From UBA4636 sp963650915 (GTDB taxonomy: Bacteria; Bacillota; Clostridia; Christensenellales; Borkfalkiaceae): a stretch of 64,000 nucleotides of DNA. The stretch spans positions 87,722-151,721 of the forward strand of contig CAVJMJ010000002.1 of NCBI GenBank assembly GCA_963650915.1, given 5' to 3'. The translations under genes were made by a program, and so were the position numbers. Below are positions 52,783 through 61,700 of the stretch, piece after piece. Positions within the stretch are counted from its first letter, which is position 1. Each line of letters begins with the position of its first letter. The notes below the pieces were generated by a model that was given only the letters and a program-made list of their open reading frames with translations, was not told the origin of the DNA and did no database searches.

Positions 52783-54290
52783 ATATTTTGAGTTTCCAAA
52801 ATAAATTCCATTTCAAAAGTTCTGTTCCAGGGAGAAGAAACTTTAACGTCTTTGACGAAAGATGCAAGTTCGGGATAAATTTCCTTCATGTAACGTAAAA
52901 GTTCGACTCTTGCCGCTTGCACGCACTTGCCGTTTACGCCGTCGAGTTTAAAGACGGTGCAATCGTTTTCGGGTACGGCGGTAATATCGATAAAAGTCCT
53001 CGTATGCGAACAATAACCGACGTCGTCGTAATAGCGATGAAGCAAAAACTTTTTATTACCGACATCGTCTTTGCCGTGATAATACAAACCGCTTTCGCAT
53101 AAAACGGTGCCTAAGGTGTTAGACGAAGTGTTCCAACTTGCGTAAGCGTGAATTTTCAAAAGCAAACCTGCCTCTCTCATTATCGCCATAAGTTCGTGGT
53201 CGGCACCCGTCGGGTAAGCGACGTCGGCAACCGCGACTATTTTATTTAAACTAAGAGCGTACTTAATTTGTTCGATATATTCGGCAAGGTTTCTTTCGAT
53301 GTCGTAAGGTATAATCATTTGCTCGGCGGTAGCGTTGTAAAGCATATCACCGCCGATGTTTATGGCAAGCAAAATATCGGCTTCGGGCAAACTGTACACC
53401 CTCGTCATTCCTGCCGCAAGTATTTGATTTTTAACGGTAGCGTCGATTATTCTGTCCTCGAAGGAAGGTATAACCGTCGCACCTTTCGTAGAAGCGTAAT
53501 AAACGAAAACCTTGGGAGAATACCCGTAATAATCGTTTACCGCTTTATTAAGCATCGTAAAGCCCGTATCGTCTGCCGCGGGATAGACGGGAACTTTTGC
53601 GTTAAGCCTCGTCTTTTTAAGATAATCGCGCACGACGATTTGATCCATGGCGGTATATCCGTAAGGCGCACTGTCGTCTTGCGGAATTACGAAAGATTCT
53701 ATAAGCCCGTCCTTTACCATATCGATTGTATGGAACAAAACGCGTAAATTGGTTTTACGGCGTGTCTCAAAATCGTTTAAGACATCTTGCGGGATAACTT
53801 TCGTCAATCTTTCAAGTTCAACCTTTTCATCCTCGGTAATTATTCCCCTTTTTGATTTATCCGTCAATTTGCCGTAACTATGGATTTCTTTTCCGAAATC
53901 GGCGTAATAGTCGGGTTCCTCGTCGGAAAGTGAATAAAAAGGACAACGCATTATCGTTTGAAAGGCAAAAATACGCAATTTAGGATAGCGTTTTTTTAAT
54001 TTATAAACGATATCCGCCTTCGAATTAAGTGTTTCCGCACTGTCGTAATGCAGTCTTGACGGAATAAGCCCGCCGTAGATAACGGTATCCATCGAAAGTA
54101 TCAATAAATCGTTTTCGTCGGCGTTATCCAAAAGCCAATCGGCAATTTTATTTACGTCGGCAGGTCGTTTTTTAAGTCCCATAATATCCATGGGAGGCAT
54201 AACGACCTTGAAACCGGCGTTGGGCATTATTGACGGGAAGCCGTAATTGCAAGGTCTTTCGTCGAGCGGAACCATTAATATTTTCTTCAT
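52779..54290 (-). CDS. DUF4127 family protein
   Basis: A 503-aa cytoplasmic protein of the uncharacterised DUF4127 family, recognised by the start KILMVPLDERPCNYGFP, by ILSMDTVIYGGLIPSRLHYD and by VAVADVAYPTGADHELM. The family is often found in carbohydrate loci but has no established reaction. It lies 1 nt after a permease gene with AAAGG upstream, and overlaps the GH31 start, so it belongs to the same transcript. Confidence 0.85.
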   Translation of the reverse strand: MKKILMVPLDERPCNYGFPSIMPNAGFKVVMPPMDIMGLKKRPADVNKIADWLLDNADENDLLILSMDTVIYGGLIPSRLHYDSAETLNSKADIVYKLKKRYPKLRIFAFQTIMRCPFYSLSDEEPDYYADFGKEIHSYGKLTDKSKRGIITEDEKVELERLTKVIPQDVLNDFETRRKTNLRVLFHTIDMVKDGLIESFVIPQDDSAPYGYTAMDQIVVRDYLKKTRLNAKVPVYPAADDTGFTMLNKAVNDYYGYSPKVFVYYASTKGATVIPSFEDRIIDATVKNQILAAGMTRVYSLPEADILLAINIGGDMLYNATAEQMIIPYDIERNLAEYIEQIKYALSLNKIVAVADVAYPTGADHELMAIMREAGLLLKIHAYASWNTSSNTLGTVLCESGLYYHGKDDVGNKKFLLHRYYDDVGYCSHTRTFIDITAVPENDCTVFKLDGVNGKCVQAARVELLRYMKEIYPELASFVKDVKVSSPWNRTFEMEFILETQNI

Positions 54291-54291
54291 A

Positions 54292-55260
54292 CTAACCTTT
54301 GACGGAACCGATTTGTAAACCGCCTTTAATGTATTTGATAACGAAGGGATAAATGCAAAGTATAGGTATGATACTGAGTAACATTGCCGCCGACTGAATA
54401 TTCTTTATACCCATCAAGACGAAGGAGTCGTCCTTATTGAGGTCGGCTTCTGAAAGCAACAAATAGATGTAGTAAGCGAGCGGATAGGCTTCTTTCGAAG
54501 AGGAAGATATAAAGAGCATTGCCGCGCCGTAACTGTTCCACATACCGACTATCGTAAAGAAACAGCAACTGCCGAAAACCGGAAGTGCCATAGGTATCAT
54601 AATGCGGAAAAACATTTGTAAATCGGATGCGCCGTCGATTTTTGCCGCTTCCTGAATTTCCGTGGATACGCCCTCGAAGAATGTTTTAAAGAGCAACAGA
54701 TTGCCTACGTTGCTTATGGAAATTAAAATTACCGACCAAATGGTGTTAAGTAATTTCATTTGGCTCATAAGTAAGTAGCAAGGAATAATACCTGCGGAGA
54801 AAAGCATGGTTATAATGAAGTACATCATTATGCCTCCGCGGAAGGGGCAATCGGGCTTGGACAAAGGATAGGCAGCCAAAGCCTCGACGAGGTTAGAAAC
54901 GATAGTTACCACTACCGTAATTATTACGGAGTTTAAAAAGGAACGCCAAAAGGTTTGTGCTTCGTCCCCCGCCAAAATGTATTTGAAAGATTCAAATGAA
55001 AAATGGGTCGGGAAAATCGTTATTTCGTCGTTAAAATAAGGGTCGGAAAAAGCAAGCGCAAAGTAAGATAAAAGCGGAACGACGATTAAAATTACCAATG
55101 CGAACAGCAAAGATATACTGAGTACGCCGATTGACCTGTCTACAATGCCTTCTTTAATTCTGTTTTTTCTTTTCCTTCTTAAATCGGGAACGTAAGTTCC
55201 CTGTTGAACGTCGGTCTTTTGATAAAGTTCGTCGGTATTTTGATTAAGGTAAGTATTCAT
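54292..55260 (-). CDS. Carbohydrate ABC transporter permease (LplC/YtcP-like)
   Basis: Membrane subunit of a CUT1-type sugar importer, 322 aa, six helices. The permease loop with the EAA motif is EAAKIDGASDLQMFFRIMIPMALPVFGS. The N-terminal about 30 residues form a basic cytoplasmic extension. Together with the LplB-like partner it forms the channel for the binding protein at 56362. No ATPase is encoded here, as in Lpl/Yte-type systems that share a general MsmX-like ATPase. Confidence 0.93.
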   Translation of the reverse strand: MNTYLNQNTDELYQKTDVQQGTYVPDLRRKRKNRIKEGIVDRSIGVLSISLLFALVILIVVPLLSYFALAFSDPYFNDEITIFPTHFSFESFKYILAGDEAQTFWRSFLNSVIITVVVTIVSNLVEALAAYPLSKPDCPFRGGIMMYFIITMLFSAGIIPCYLLMSQMKLLNTIWSVILISISNVGNLLLFKTFFEGVSTEIQEAAKIDGASDLQMFFRIMIPMALPVFGSCCFFTIVGMWNSYGAAMLFISSSSKEAYPLAYYIYLLLSEADLNKDDSFVLMGIKNIQSAAMLLSIIPILCIYPFVIKYIKGGLQIGSVKG

Positions 55261-55270
55261 AAATTCCTCC

Positions 55271-56266
55271 TTACCACAAACCGCGGTGTAACGTTTTGGT
55301 GGTAATTTTGTTACCGACCAACATAAGAATGAGCGATATTAAACCGTTAAAGACGCCGAGCGCCGTTGCAAACGGAATATTCGTTCTGTTTACGACAGAA
55401 ATCTCGTACAAATAAGTGTCGAGGGTTATTTGCGACTCGATAAGGTCGGGGTTGATTTGCATCATTGTGTAAATTTGCTCGAACCCGGCAGCCATCATAC
55501 CGCTGAATTGAAGAACGAGCATAAGTGCGATTGTAGGCATTATTGCGGGAAGAGTAAGTTTGAGTGCCTTTTGAACTTTGTTTGCGCCGTCAATGGTAGC
55601 CGCTTCGTAATAAGACTTGTCTATCGAAGTTATTGCGGCGTAATAAATAATCGAACCCCAGCCGACGCTCTTCCAAACGTTGAGGGCAACGACGAGGAAT
55701 TTAAACAAATTGTTTTCGCCCATTATTACTCGGTCGTTGAAAAACAATTTACCCAAAAGCCCTGTATCGGGATGTAAAAAGCCTTGCCAAATACCTACGA
55801 CGATAACCCAAGACAAAAAGTTAGGTATACAAACGATTATAAGTATGACTTTAGCGAGTCCTTGACTTTTAAGCCCTGCAAGTTGCAAAGCCAAAATAAT
55901 GGAAAGCGGGAAGCAAATGGCAAGTTTCAATAAGTTGATGATAAGCGTGTTGCCTACCGCACGGAAAAACGACTCGTCGTAAAAAATATCGATAAAGTTT
56001 CTGAAAGTCCAACCGTAGTGGGAAAGATTCCACATTACGTTACCGCGGGTAAGGTTAAACCCGTCTTTAAAAGCAAACGCAACGCCGAGCATCGGTATGT
56101 ACGAAAAAATAAGGGTAAAGAGTGCAGCGGGAATCAAAAACGGCAATATACGATAATGTTTTTTGATTCTTTTAGCCTGCTTCTTCCAATACCCTTCTTT
56201 CTTTACCGATTTAATCGGTGACTTATCTTGGTAATCTTTAGACTCGTTTTTAATTTCGGTCATCAT
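55271..56266 (-). CDS. Carbohydrate ABC transporter permease (LplB/YteP-like)
   Basis: Second channel subunit, 331 aa. The conserved start is HYRILPFLIPAALFTLIFSYIPMLGVAFAFKDGF, and the EAA loop is YEAATIDGANKVQKALKLTLPAIMP. About six helices after a basic N-terminus. Two adjacent ATG codons are possible starts; the second (56263) has the better spacing to GGAGGG. It follows the binding-protein gene by 95 nt, where a hairpin lies. Confidence 0.93.
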   Translation of the reverse strand: MMTEIKNESKDYQDKSPIKSVKKEGYWKKQAKRIKKHYRILPFLIPAALFTLIFSYIPMLGVAFAFKDGFNLTRGNVMWNLSHYGWTFRNFIDIFYDESFFRAVGNTLIINLLKLAICFPLSIILALQLAGLKSQGLAKVILIIVCIPNFLSWVIVVGIWQGFLHPDTGLLGKLFFNDRVIMGENNLFKFLVVALNVWKSVGWGSIIYYAAITSIDKSYYEAATIDGANKVQKALKLTLPAIMPTIALMLVLQFSGMMAAGFEQIYTMMQINPDLIESQITLDTYLYEISVVNRTNIPFATALGVFNGLISLILMLVGNKITTKTLHRGLW

Positions 56267-56291
56267 TTCCCTCCGTTAACTAAATCCCGAC

Positions 56292-56319
56292 CTCTGCCCC
56301 GAAAAAATCGAGGCAGAAG
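56292..56319 (-). other. Hairpin between binding-protein and permease genes
   Basis: CTCTGCCCCGA/TCGAGGCAGAAG with an A-rich loop. It lacks a T-tract on the minus strand, so it resembles an mRNA-stabilising hairpin that raises the amount of binding protein over permease. A hairpin sits at the same place in the transporter operon at 4945. Confidence 0.55.
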
Positions 56320-56361
56320 TAGGAATTAATGAAAAAATATAGCAATTTACTCACGTGTAAA

Positions 56362-58185
56362 CTATGTTCTGTTAAGTTTTACTCTTACGTACCAATCGGT
56401 CATTTCGTTGACGATATCTTCTGACCAATAAGGATAAACGACGCCTTCTCTTCTGACCGATTTCGAGTACATGGACGAACGAGTCGCATTAATCGACGCG
56501 GTAGGATCTTCTGCGTTGATTGCCGTACTTACACCGCGTTTGGCAAGCGTTCTCGACAAAATGGACACGATGGACCAATGTTCTAACGGCGGAGCCATAG
56601 ACATGGGGTTTGTAATAATGGTATCGTCCATAGGAACGGTTACCTGCCAAGCGTCGAAGCCGGTTTCTCTCAAATGGAACAATACGTTTGCGGCAAATTT
56701 ATTGGTGCCGTTGCAGTATTGCGAGTTGTTAACGATGTGGTCGATGTATCTTTGAGTAAGTTTAACCCATTTACCACCGCCGGTTACGGTCTTTTTCTCG
56801 TAAGTTCCGTCGGCTTTCATCTCGCCTACCCTGTAACTATAGGTGTAAGGACGGAGGTAAATAACCGAATCCGCGCCGGCGTAAGTTTCGTATTGTTGAT
56901 AGCCGTAATCGCCGTCGGGGTAATAATCCTGTGCGCCGTCGGGGGTAGCCGTAACGTTCCAGTGGGTACCTTCGAGTCCGCCGTAGAATTCTTCGAAATG
57001 TTCGAGTTTTTTGGCTAAAAAGTCAACGATATAAAGGGCGTCTTCAGCCATGTAATAAGGAATAACGGTGTAATACGATACGCCGGAGTCACCGCCGTGA
57101 AGCATTGCTTTAGTCTGGTTTTCCGAACCGTTGGTGCCGTCCCCTCTTATTCTCGTCGTCCAGGCGACGCAATTGTCGTGTATCGCACGATAATCGCTCT
57201 TGTCGATGCCGAGTTGAGGAGGAATGACGTTTTTACTTTGAATAGCCGTGATAAGCGGAGTTACCCACCAATAAGGAAGGTAGGTTACCGAGCATAATTC
57301 GTTTGCGAAGTTTGCGCAAGACGCACTCGACGAACCGTTGTTCCAAGCCTTGGAGAGAATACCGCTTTTATAGAAAGCATGCATGTATTCCGCGTAAGCA
57401 GAAGTTTTGTCGCTGAAAATGTACTGAGAAATTTTGTCGTCTTCGTAATAGAATTCCAGAGGAACGCCGAATGCGGAAACGAGCGGGGTAACCAAAACGC
57501 TGTTTTCACCGGGGATGTCCAATGCGTGGTAACTCGAGTTGGAGCCGAACATTTCCTGACATTTGGTGAGTGCGTCGGTGAATTCCGAAATAGTGGAAGG
57601 CACTTTAACCGAACCGTCTTCGTTTACGTAACCTATCTTTTTAAGATGGTTGGTATTCCAAATAAGGGCGGAATCTTCCATTACGCAGTAACCGAAATCG
57701 GGTATGCCGTAAATGTGTTTAGTGCCGTCTTCGTCGTAATAGGTAACTGCTTCCCAACCGTAATCCATAAGGTCGATAAGGTCGTAAAGTTTTCTTCCCG
57801 ATTCCGTTTTTTCCAAAATCTCGGTCAAATCAAGGAAGGTACCGCCTTTTAAGTAAGGATGATATTGGGCTTCGGTAAGTTTCAAAATATGATACTGTTC
57901 CTGAGTGGATAAAATCGAGTTGATTTCGTTATCCGCCCCGCTACCTATTACTTCTCTATAGTTAACCGTGTAACCGGTCGTTTGCTGAATGATGGTAGCC
58001 GAATCGTCTGTACCGAAGGCACTGATGCCCGTTTCGGGATATAACGCGTTAATCGTTATGGGTTGTGACAAATCGACGTCCCAATTTATGGAGTGTTGAT
58101 ATTCTTCACCGCTACAACCTACCATGCTTAACGCTATGGTTGCGGTCATCGTTGCCGTAAGAATAAATGCAATAAATTTTTTCAT
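56362..58185 (-). CDS. Extracellular sugar-binding lipoprotein (LplA-like)
   Basis: Solute-binding protein, 607 aa, for the CUT1 importer downstream. The lipobox is SMVGC followed by SGEEYQHS. ITINALYPETGISAFGTDDSATIIQQTTGYTVNY and KLTEAQYHPYLKGGTFLDLTEILEKT are typical of LplA/YtcQ-type proteins that bind oligosaccharides. The ATG is preceded by AAAAGGGG. It is the first gene of the operon running to 46431. The linked glycosidases suggest mannan- or galactomannan-derived ligands. Confidence 0.9.
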   Translation of the reverse strand: MKKFIAFILTATMTATIALSMVGCSGEEYQHSINWDVDLSQPITINALYPETGISAFGTDDSATIIQQTTGYTVNYREVIGSGADNEINSILSTQEQYHILKLTEAQYHPYLKGGTFLDLTEILEKTESGRKLYDLIDLMDYGWEAVTYYDEDGTKHIYGIPDFGYCVMEDSALIWNTNHLKKIGYVNEDGSVKVPSTISEFTDALTKCQEMFGSNSSYHALDIPGENSVLVTPLVSAFGVPLEFYYEDDKISQYIFSDKTSAYAEYMHAFYKSGILSKAWNNGSSSASCANFANELCSVTYLPYWWVTPLITAIQSKNVIPPQLGIDKSDYRAIHDNCVAWTTRIRGDGTNGSENQTKAMLHGGDSGVSYYTVIPYYMAEDALYIVDFLAKKLEHFEEFYGGLEGTHWNVTATPDGAQDYYPDGDYGYQQYETYAGADSVIYLRPYTYSYRVGEMKADGTYEKKTVTGGGKWVKLTQRYIDHIVNNSQYCNGTNKFAANVLFHLRETGFDAWQVTVPMDDTIITNPMSMAPPLEHWSIVSILSRTLAKRGVSTAINAEDPTASINATRSSMYSKSVRREGVVYPYWSEDIVNEMTDWYVRVKLNRT

Positions 58186-58252
58186 ATTCGTATCCCCTTT
58201 TTTAAGAGTATAAAACGCGAAAACACAGGCTTTTACCCGTCGCGTAAAATTA

Positions 58253-58325
58253 GTCGATAAAATCGACGTAGTGTGATTATTTTAACTTTTTATTTTTTTA
58301 GGTTGCTATGTAAAACTTTGCAACC
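58253..58325. promoter_or_regulatory. Two palindromes upstream of the sugar-binding gene
   Basis: GTCGATAAAATCGAC (58253-58267; arms GTCGAT/ATCGAC) and GGTTGC...GCAACC (58301-58325). Both lie in the likely promoter region of the carbohydrate operon, so either could be an operator. I could not fix a confident -35/-10 pair here. Confidence 0.4.
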
Positions 58326-58327
58326 GT

Positions 58328-58491
58328 TTTAGTATAGTCGCAAGTTTTGCGACTACTTTTTTGGATAGTCGCTAAAATGCGACCGTTTTGTCGCATAAAG
58401 GCGACTACTTTTTAGTATAGTCGCAAGTTTTGCGACTACTTTTTTGGATAGTCGCTAAAACAGCGACCGAGTTTGTCGCTTAAACGGCGAC
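58328..58491. repeat. Array of six GTCGC-N6/7-GCGAC hairpins
   Basis: Inverted pairs GTCGC...GCGAC occur at 58337-58353, 58368-58383, 58390-58405, 58420-58436, 58451-58467 and 58475-58491. A 50-bp stretch is perfectly repeated (58328-58377 and 58411-58460; period 83 bp), so the array looks like about 1.9 copies of an 83-bp unit holding three hairpins each. Two of the hairpins are extended to 8 bp (AGTCGCAA/TTGCGACT). The loops differ while the arms are kept. It lies between the giant lipoprotein gene and the carbohydrate operon. Confidence 0.85.
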
Positions 58492-58505
58492 GGAAAAGAA
58501 TTTTA

Positions 58506-58540
58506 CCGTCGGGGCGGTGTTACCCGCCCCGTCGGTTTTT
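58506..58540. terminator. GC-rich hairpin with T-run
   Basis: CCGTCGGGGCGG, 6-nt loop, CCGCCCCGTCGG (one T-T mismatch), then TTTTT on the plus strand. The expected use is ending the giant lipoprotein transcript on the minus strand, where the tail is only partly T-rich, so orientation is uncertain. A second small hairpin AAAGCCG/CGGCTTT follows at 58543-58558. Confidence 0.6.
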
Positions 58541-58560
58541 ATAAAGCCGTTCGGCTTTAA

Positions 58561-58745
58561 ATGCCTTCTATAATGCCTAAGCCTTTAAAGTTTTTGTTTA
58601 ACTTTTTACTTCAAAGCATTTGCTTAAAACTTATCGTTAAAGCATTTATTTAAAAGTTTTTGTTTGACTTTAATTTAAGTACCGTCGGCTATATAGTTTT
58701 TTCTTTAAAATTCTGTCGAATTTAAAGTAGATTTTTTTACCTTTC
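58561..58745. other. AT-rich tract with short direct repeats
   Basis: No gene. Contains two AAAGTTTTTGTTT-ACTTT copies and two AAAGCATTT...TTAAAA copies. The word content resembles the tandem repeat at 37630-37800. Confidence 0.45.
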
Positions 58746-58759
58746 GTAAACTATAAAGT

Positions 58760-61700
58760 TTATTGTTCTGCGTCGGTTGCTTGTGTAGCGGGAGCAGTTG
58801 CGTATCCCCAACCGTTATCGTGAAGGGTGTAACCTTGTGCTTCGAGCCATTCACCCATTACATCGTAGAATTTGTAAACTTTAACAACGAGTACGGGTTT
58901 AACTTTTGCCGATTCTTCTTCCGTAAGGTTTACAGAACGATTATTTTCGTCAACCCAAATATTTTCGTTGGTAATATAATTGCCGGTTTCTTGAGTCCAA
59001 ACGAGTTTTTTATAAACGATCGTTCCGTCGGCTGTCTTATATTGAGGAGCCTTTAAGCCGGAGCAATTCTCTGCCCAAGCTTCCATAGTGGTCTTTTCAA
59101 CACCTACAGTGGTAGTCATAAGCATCGTTGCGCCGTCGCCGTTTGTCGTAATATTGCCTTCAGCGTCGATATATACGGGCGCATACGCACCATAGCAATA
59201 GTCTTTTCCTTTAAATTCGGATAACGCGCCGAAAACTCTGCCGTCTTCTTGAGCTTCATCTTCATACTTATAAGCCCAATATAATTTGTCCTTATATGAA
59301 TACTGTTCAAAAACCTGACCGTATATCCATTGTTTGGTTACCTGAGTTCTGAATTCATCGCCAAAAGTAGTTTTGGTTTCCAAAGCATACTGCAAAGCGA
59401 TAGCCGCAACACGACTCGAGAAATACATTTCAAACTTGTTGCCACTATTCCAGTTCCAACTAAGCAATGCGTCTTTTGAGAGAGGGTAATCGGGTCCCCA
59501 GTATTTTTCGAATATCTTTCTATCGGCTTCGGTCATATCGGCAACGGTCTTACCTTCTTTAGCGTAAGTATCGGTAAGTCTTACCGTTTGATAAATGGAA
59601 TCGTAAGAAGTGTAGAAAGTATCGTATGCAATTTGTTCGTAAATAGCGTCGAAATAAGTAGGAAGTTTAACGCCTGCATTTTTGAAATATTCTCTTAAAA
59701 CGATAATTCTTATCGACGGGAAAACTATGTTGTCGAAATTCATCGTTAAGTAAGATTCATTGGAGTCGCTTTCGGTGCCGGGAGTAAATTTAGCACCTAC
59801 TTGAACTCTGCAAATGAGGTCGTTTAATTGATATAACGCTTCAGACGCCGTCAATTGTTTGGTAGGGGTGTTTTCGTTATAGCAAATTTGCTCGTAAATG
59901 GTTATAGGTTCAACGTCTGTTAAAACAACTGCTTCGAGGGCGTTTTTGTGTCCTTCCATAACTTCTACTATATCGATATAGTCGGAAAGTTGTTTAACTA
60001 ATGCTTGGTCAGCGGTAGAAAGTTTTGCCAACGCTTCCAAAGCCGTTTTGTATGCGTCGAAAGCTGCGCCGTGGATGGCGGATTTCGAGAACATTGCTAT
60101 AACAGCCTTTGCCTCGTCGGAAACGGCAATGTCTGCTTGTGCTTCAACTTCGGCTTTAATACCGATACCGTCTGCTTCCGCACTTACATTTTTAGTGAGT
60201 AATTCTTGTACCTTACTGATGTAGGTAATCAAAGTCGTGCTTGCGTCAAGACCGTAGTATGCTTTATAAGCACTGTCTCTGCCGGCGAAATCGCTCCCAT
60301 TCCAGTTCCATGCGAGACCTGCTTCCGCAAAGCCGGTTTTGCCAACCATAACGGCGTTGACCATCTTGGCAACTTTTTCGTTAACGACAACGATATTACC
60401 GTCTTCTATGCCTTTTGCAATCGTCAAAACGGTATCGAGGTACTTAAAGTCAACATCTAAACCAGTAGCAATACCGCAACGTTTGATAATCGCTTCAAAG
60501 TATAAAGGTAATTTATAACCGGCTTCTTCGAGTCTTGCCTTCAAATAAAGAACGTGATAGGTGGGCAACCAGTTATTGTCGGTGTTGAGTTGAGTGGATT
60601 TCCCAGTGTTCTCATCGTCGTTTTCGGTGCTACCTTTGCCCCATTGGGTACCGACTGCGATCTTATTGAGATAAAGCGCGATATCGGCAAATGCTTCTTC
60701 GCCGGTGAAGGTCTTAGCGGTAGTAGCCTTGCCTTCAACCTTACCGCTTACGGTAAAGCCTACTGCAAAGTAATCGTTAGTCTTCTTCATGAGGTCGATA
60801 TACATTTCGAGATCGCTCGTGTTAACGTGATTACTCAATCTTTCGATGTCGACGTCGGAAAGTTTAGTGTAATATTGATCGTAGATGGTCTTGAAGTCTG
60901 CAACGTCGTTCATAAGATAGCCGGTGTCGTCTTCTTCGGTGGTGGACCAACCAACATAATTATAAGTCTTGAGTGAAGGAAGTTGATTGAAAGCAGTCTT
61001 GAATGCTTCGCCGTCATCGGACAAAGGACTGTTTTGAGCATATAATTCTTGAGCGGTCGCCAAAGGAGCAAAGTCCAAAACGTTGTAGAATTTTTGAGCG
61101 ATGGTACTGCTCTTAACGATACCGTCAGCGTACATTGCGGCAACTTCTTCGATTTGCGCTGCCATACCGACTATGGTTTCCGCAGTAGCCGATTTTAACG
61201 CATCGATCTTATCTTGGTACTCTTTAGCCTTTCCGCCTAAAGCAGTGCGTGCGTCGTTAGACATATTGTAACTGAAGGAGTAAACGTCGCATCCGTCGAC
61301 TTGTTGATAATCTGCGCATGCGTAAGTGTTTAAAATGGTGTAATCGTAAATGCCTTCTTCGTGTTCGCCGGATGCCATTACGATGTTGTAGTCGTTACCT
61401 CTCCATGCAGTGTTTATAGACCCGCCGTATTCGGTGTCGTTGATTTCTTCGTTACTTGCAACGTGAGCGGAAGCAGCGGTAACTTTAAGGTTCTTAAATT
61501 CGGCACCGTTGGAATAATCGGTGTTATAGGAGAATACACCGGTGCTGGTAGCGGTTCTTATATCGAGACCTGCTATGAAAGCAAAAGTGTTGTTAGCGTC
61601 GAACGCAACACCGCTGAAGTGTTGTTGAATAACGCTTTCGTCGATGGTGTAAGACATTTCGTTGTCGAGTTTACCTTCGGCAGTGTAGAATTCGTATTTG

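Noticed and set aside
58328..58491. Possible CRISPR array
   Set aside because: Hairpin arms are only 5 bases, with loops of 6-7 and irregular spacing; there are no repeats of 25-40 bp with unique spacers and no cas genes.
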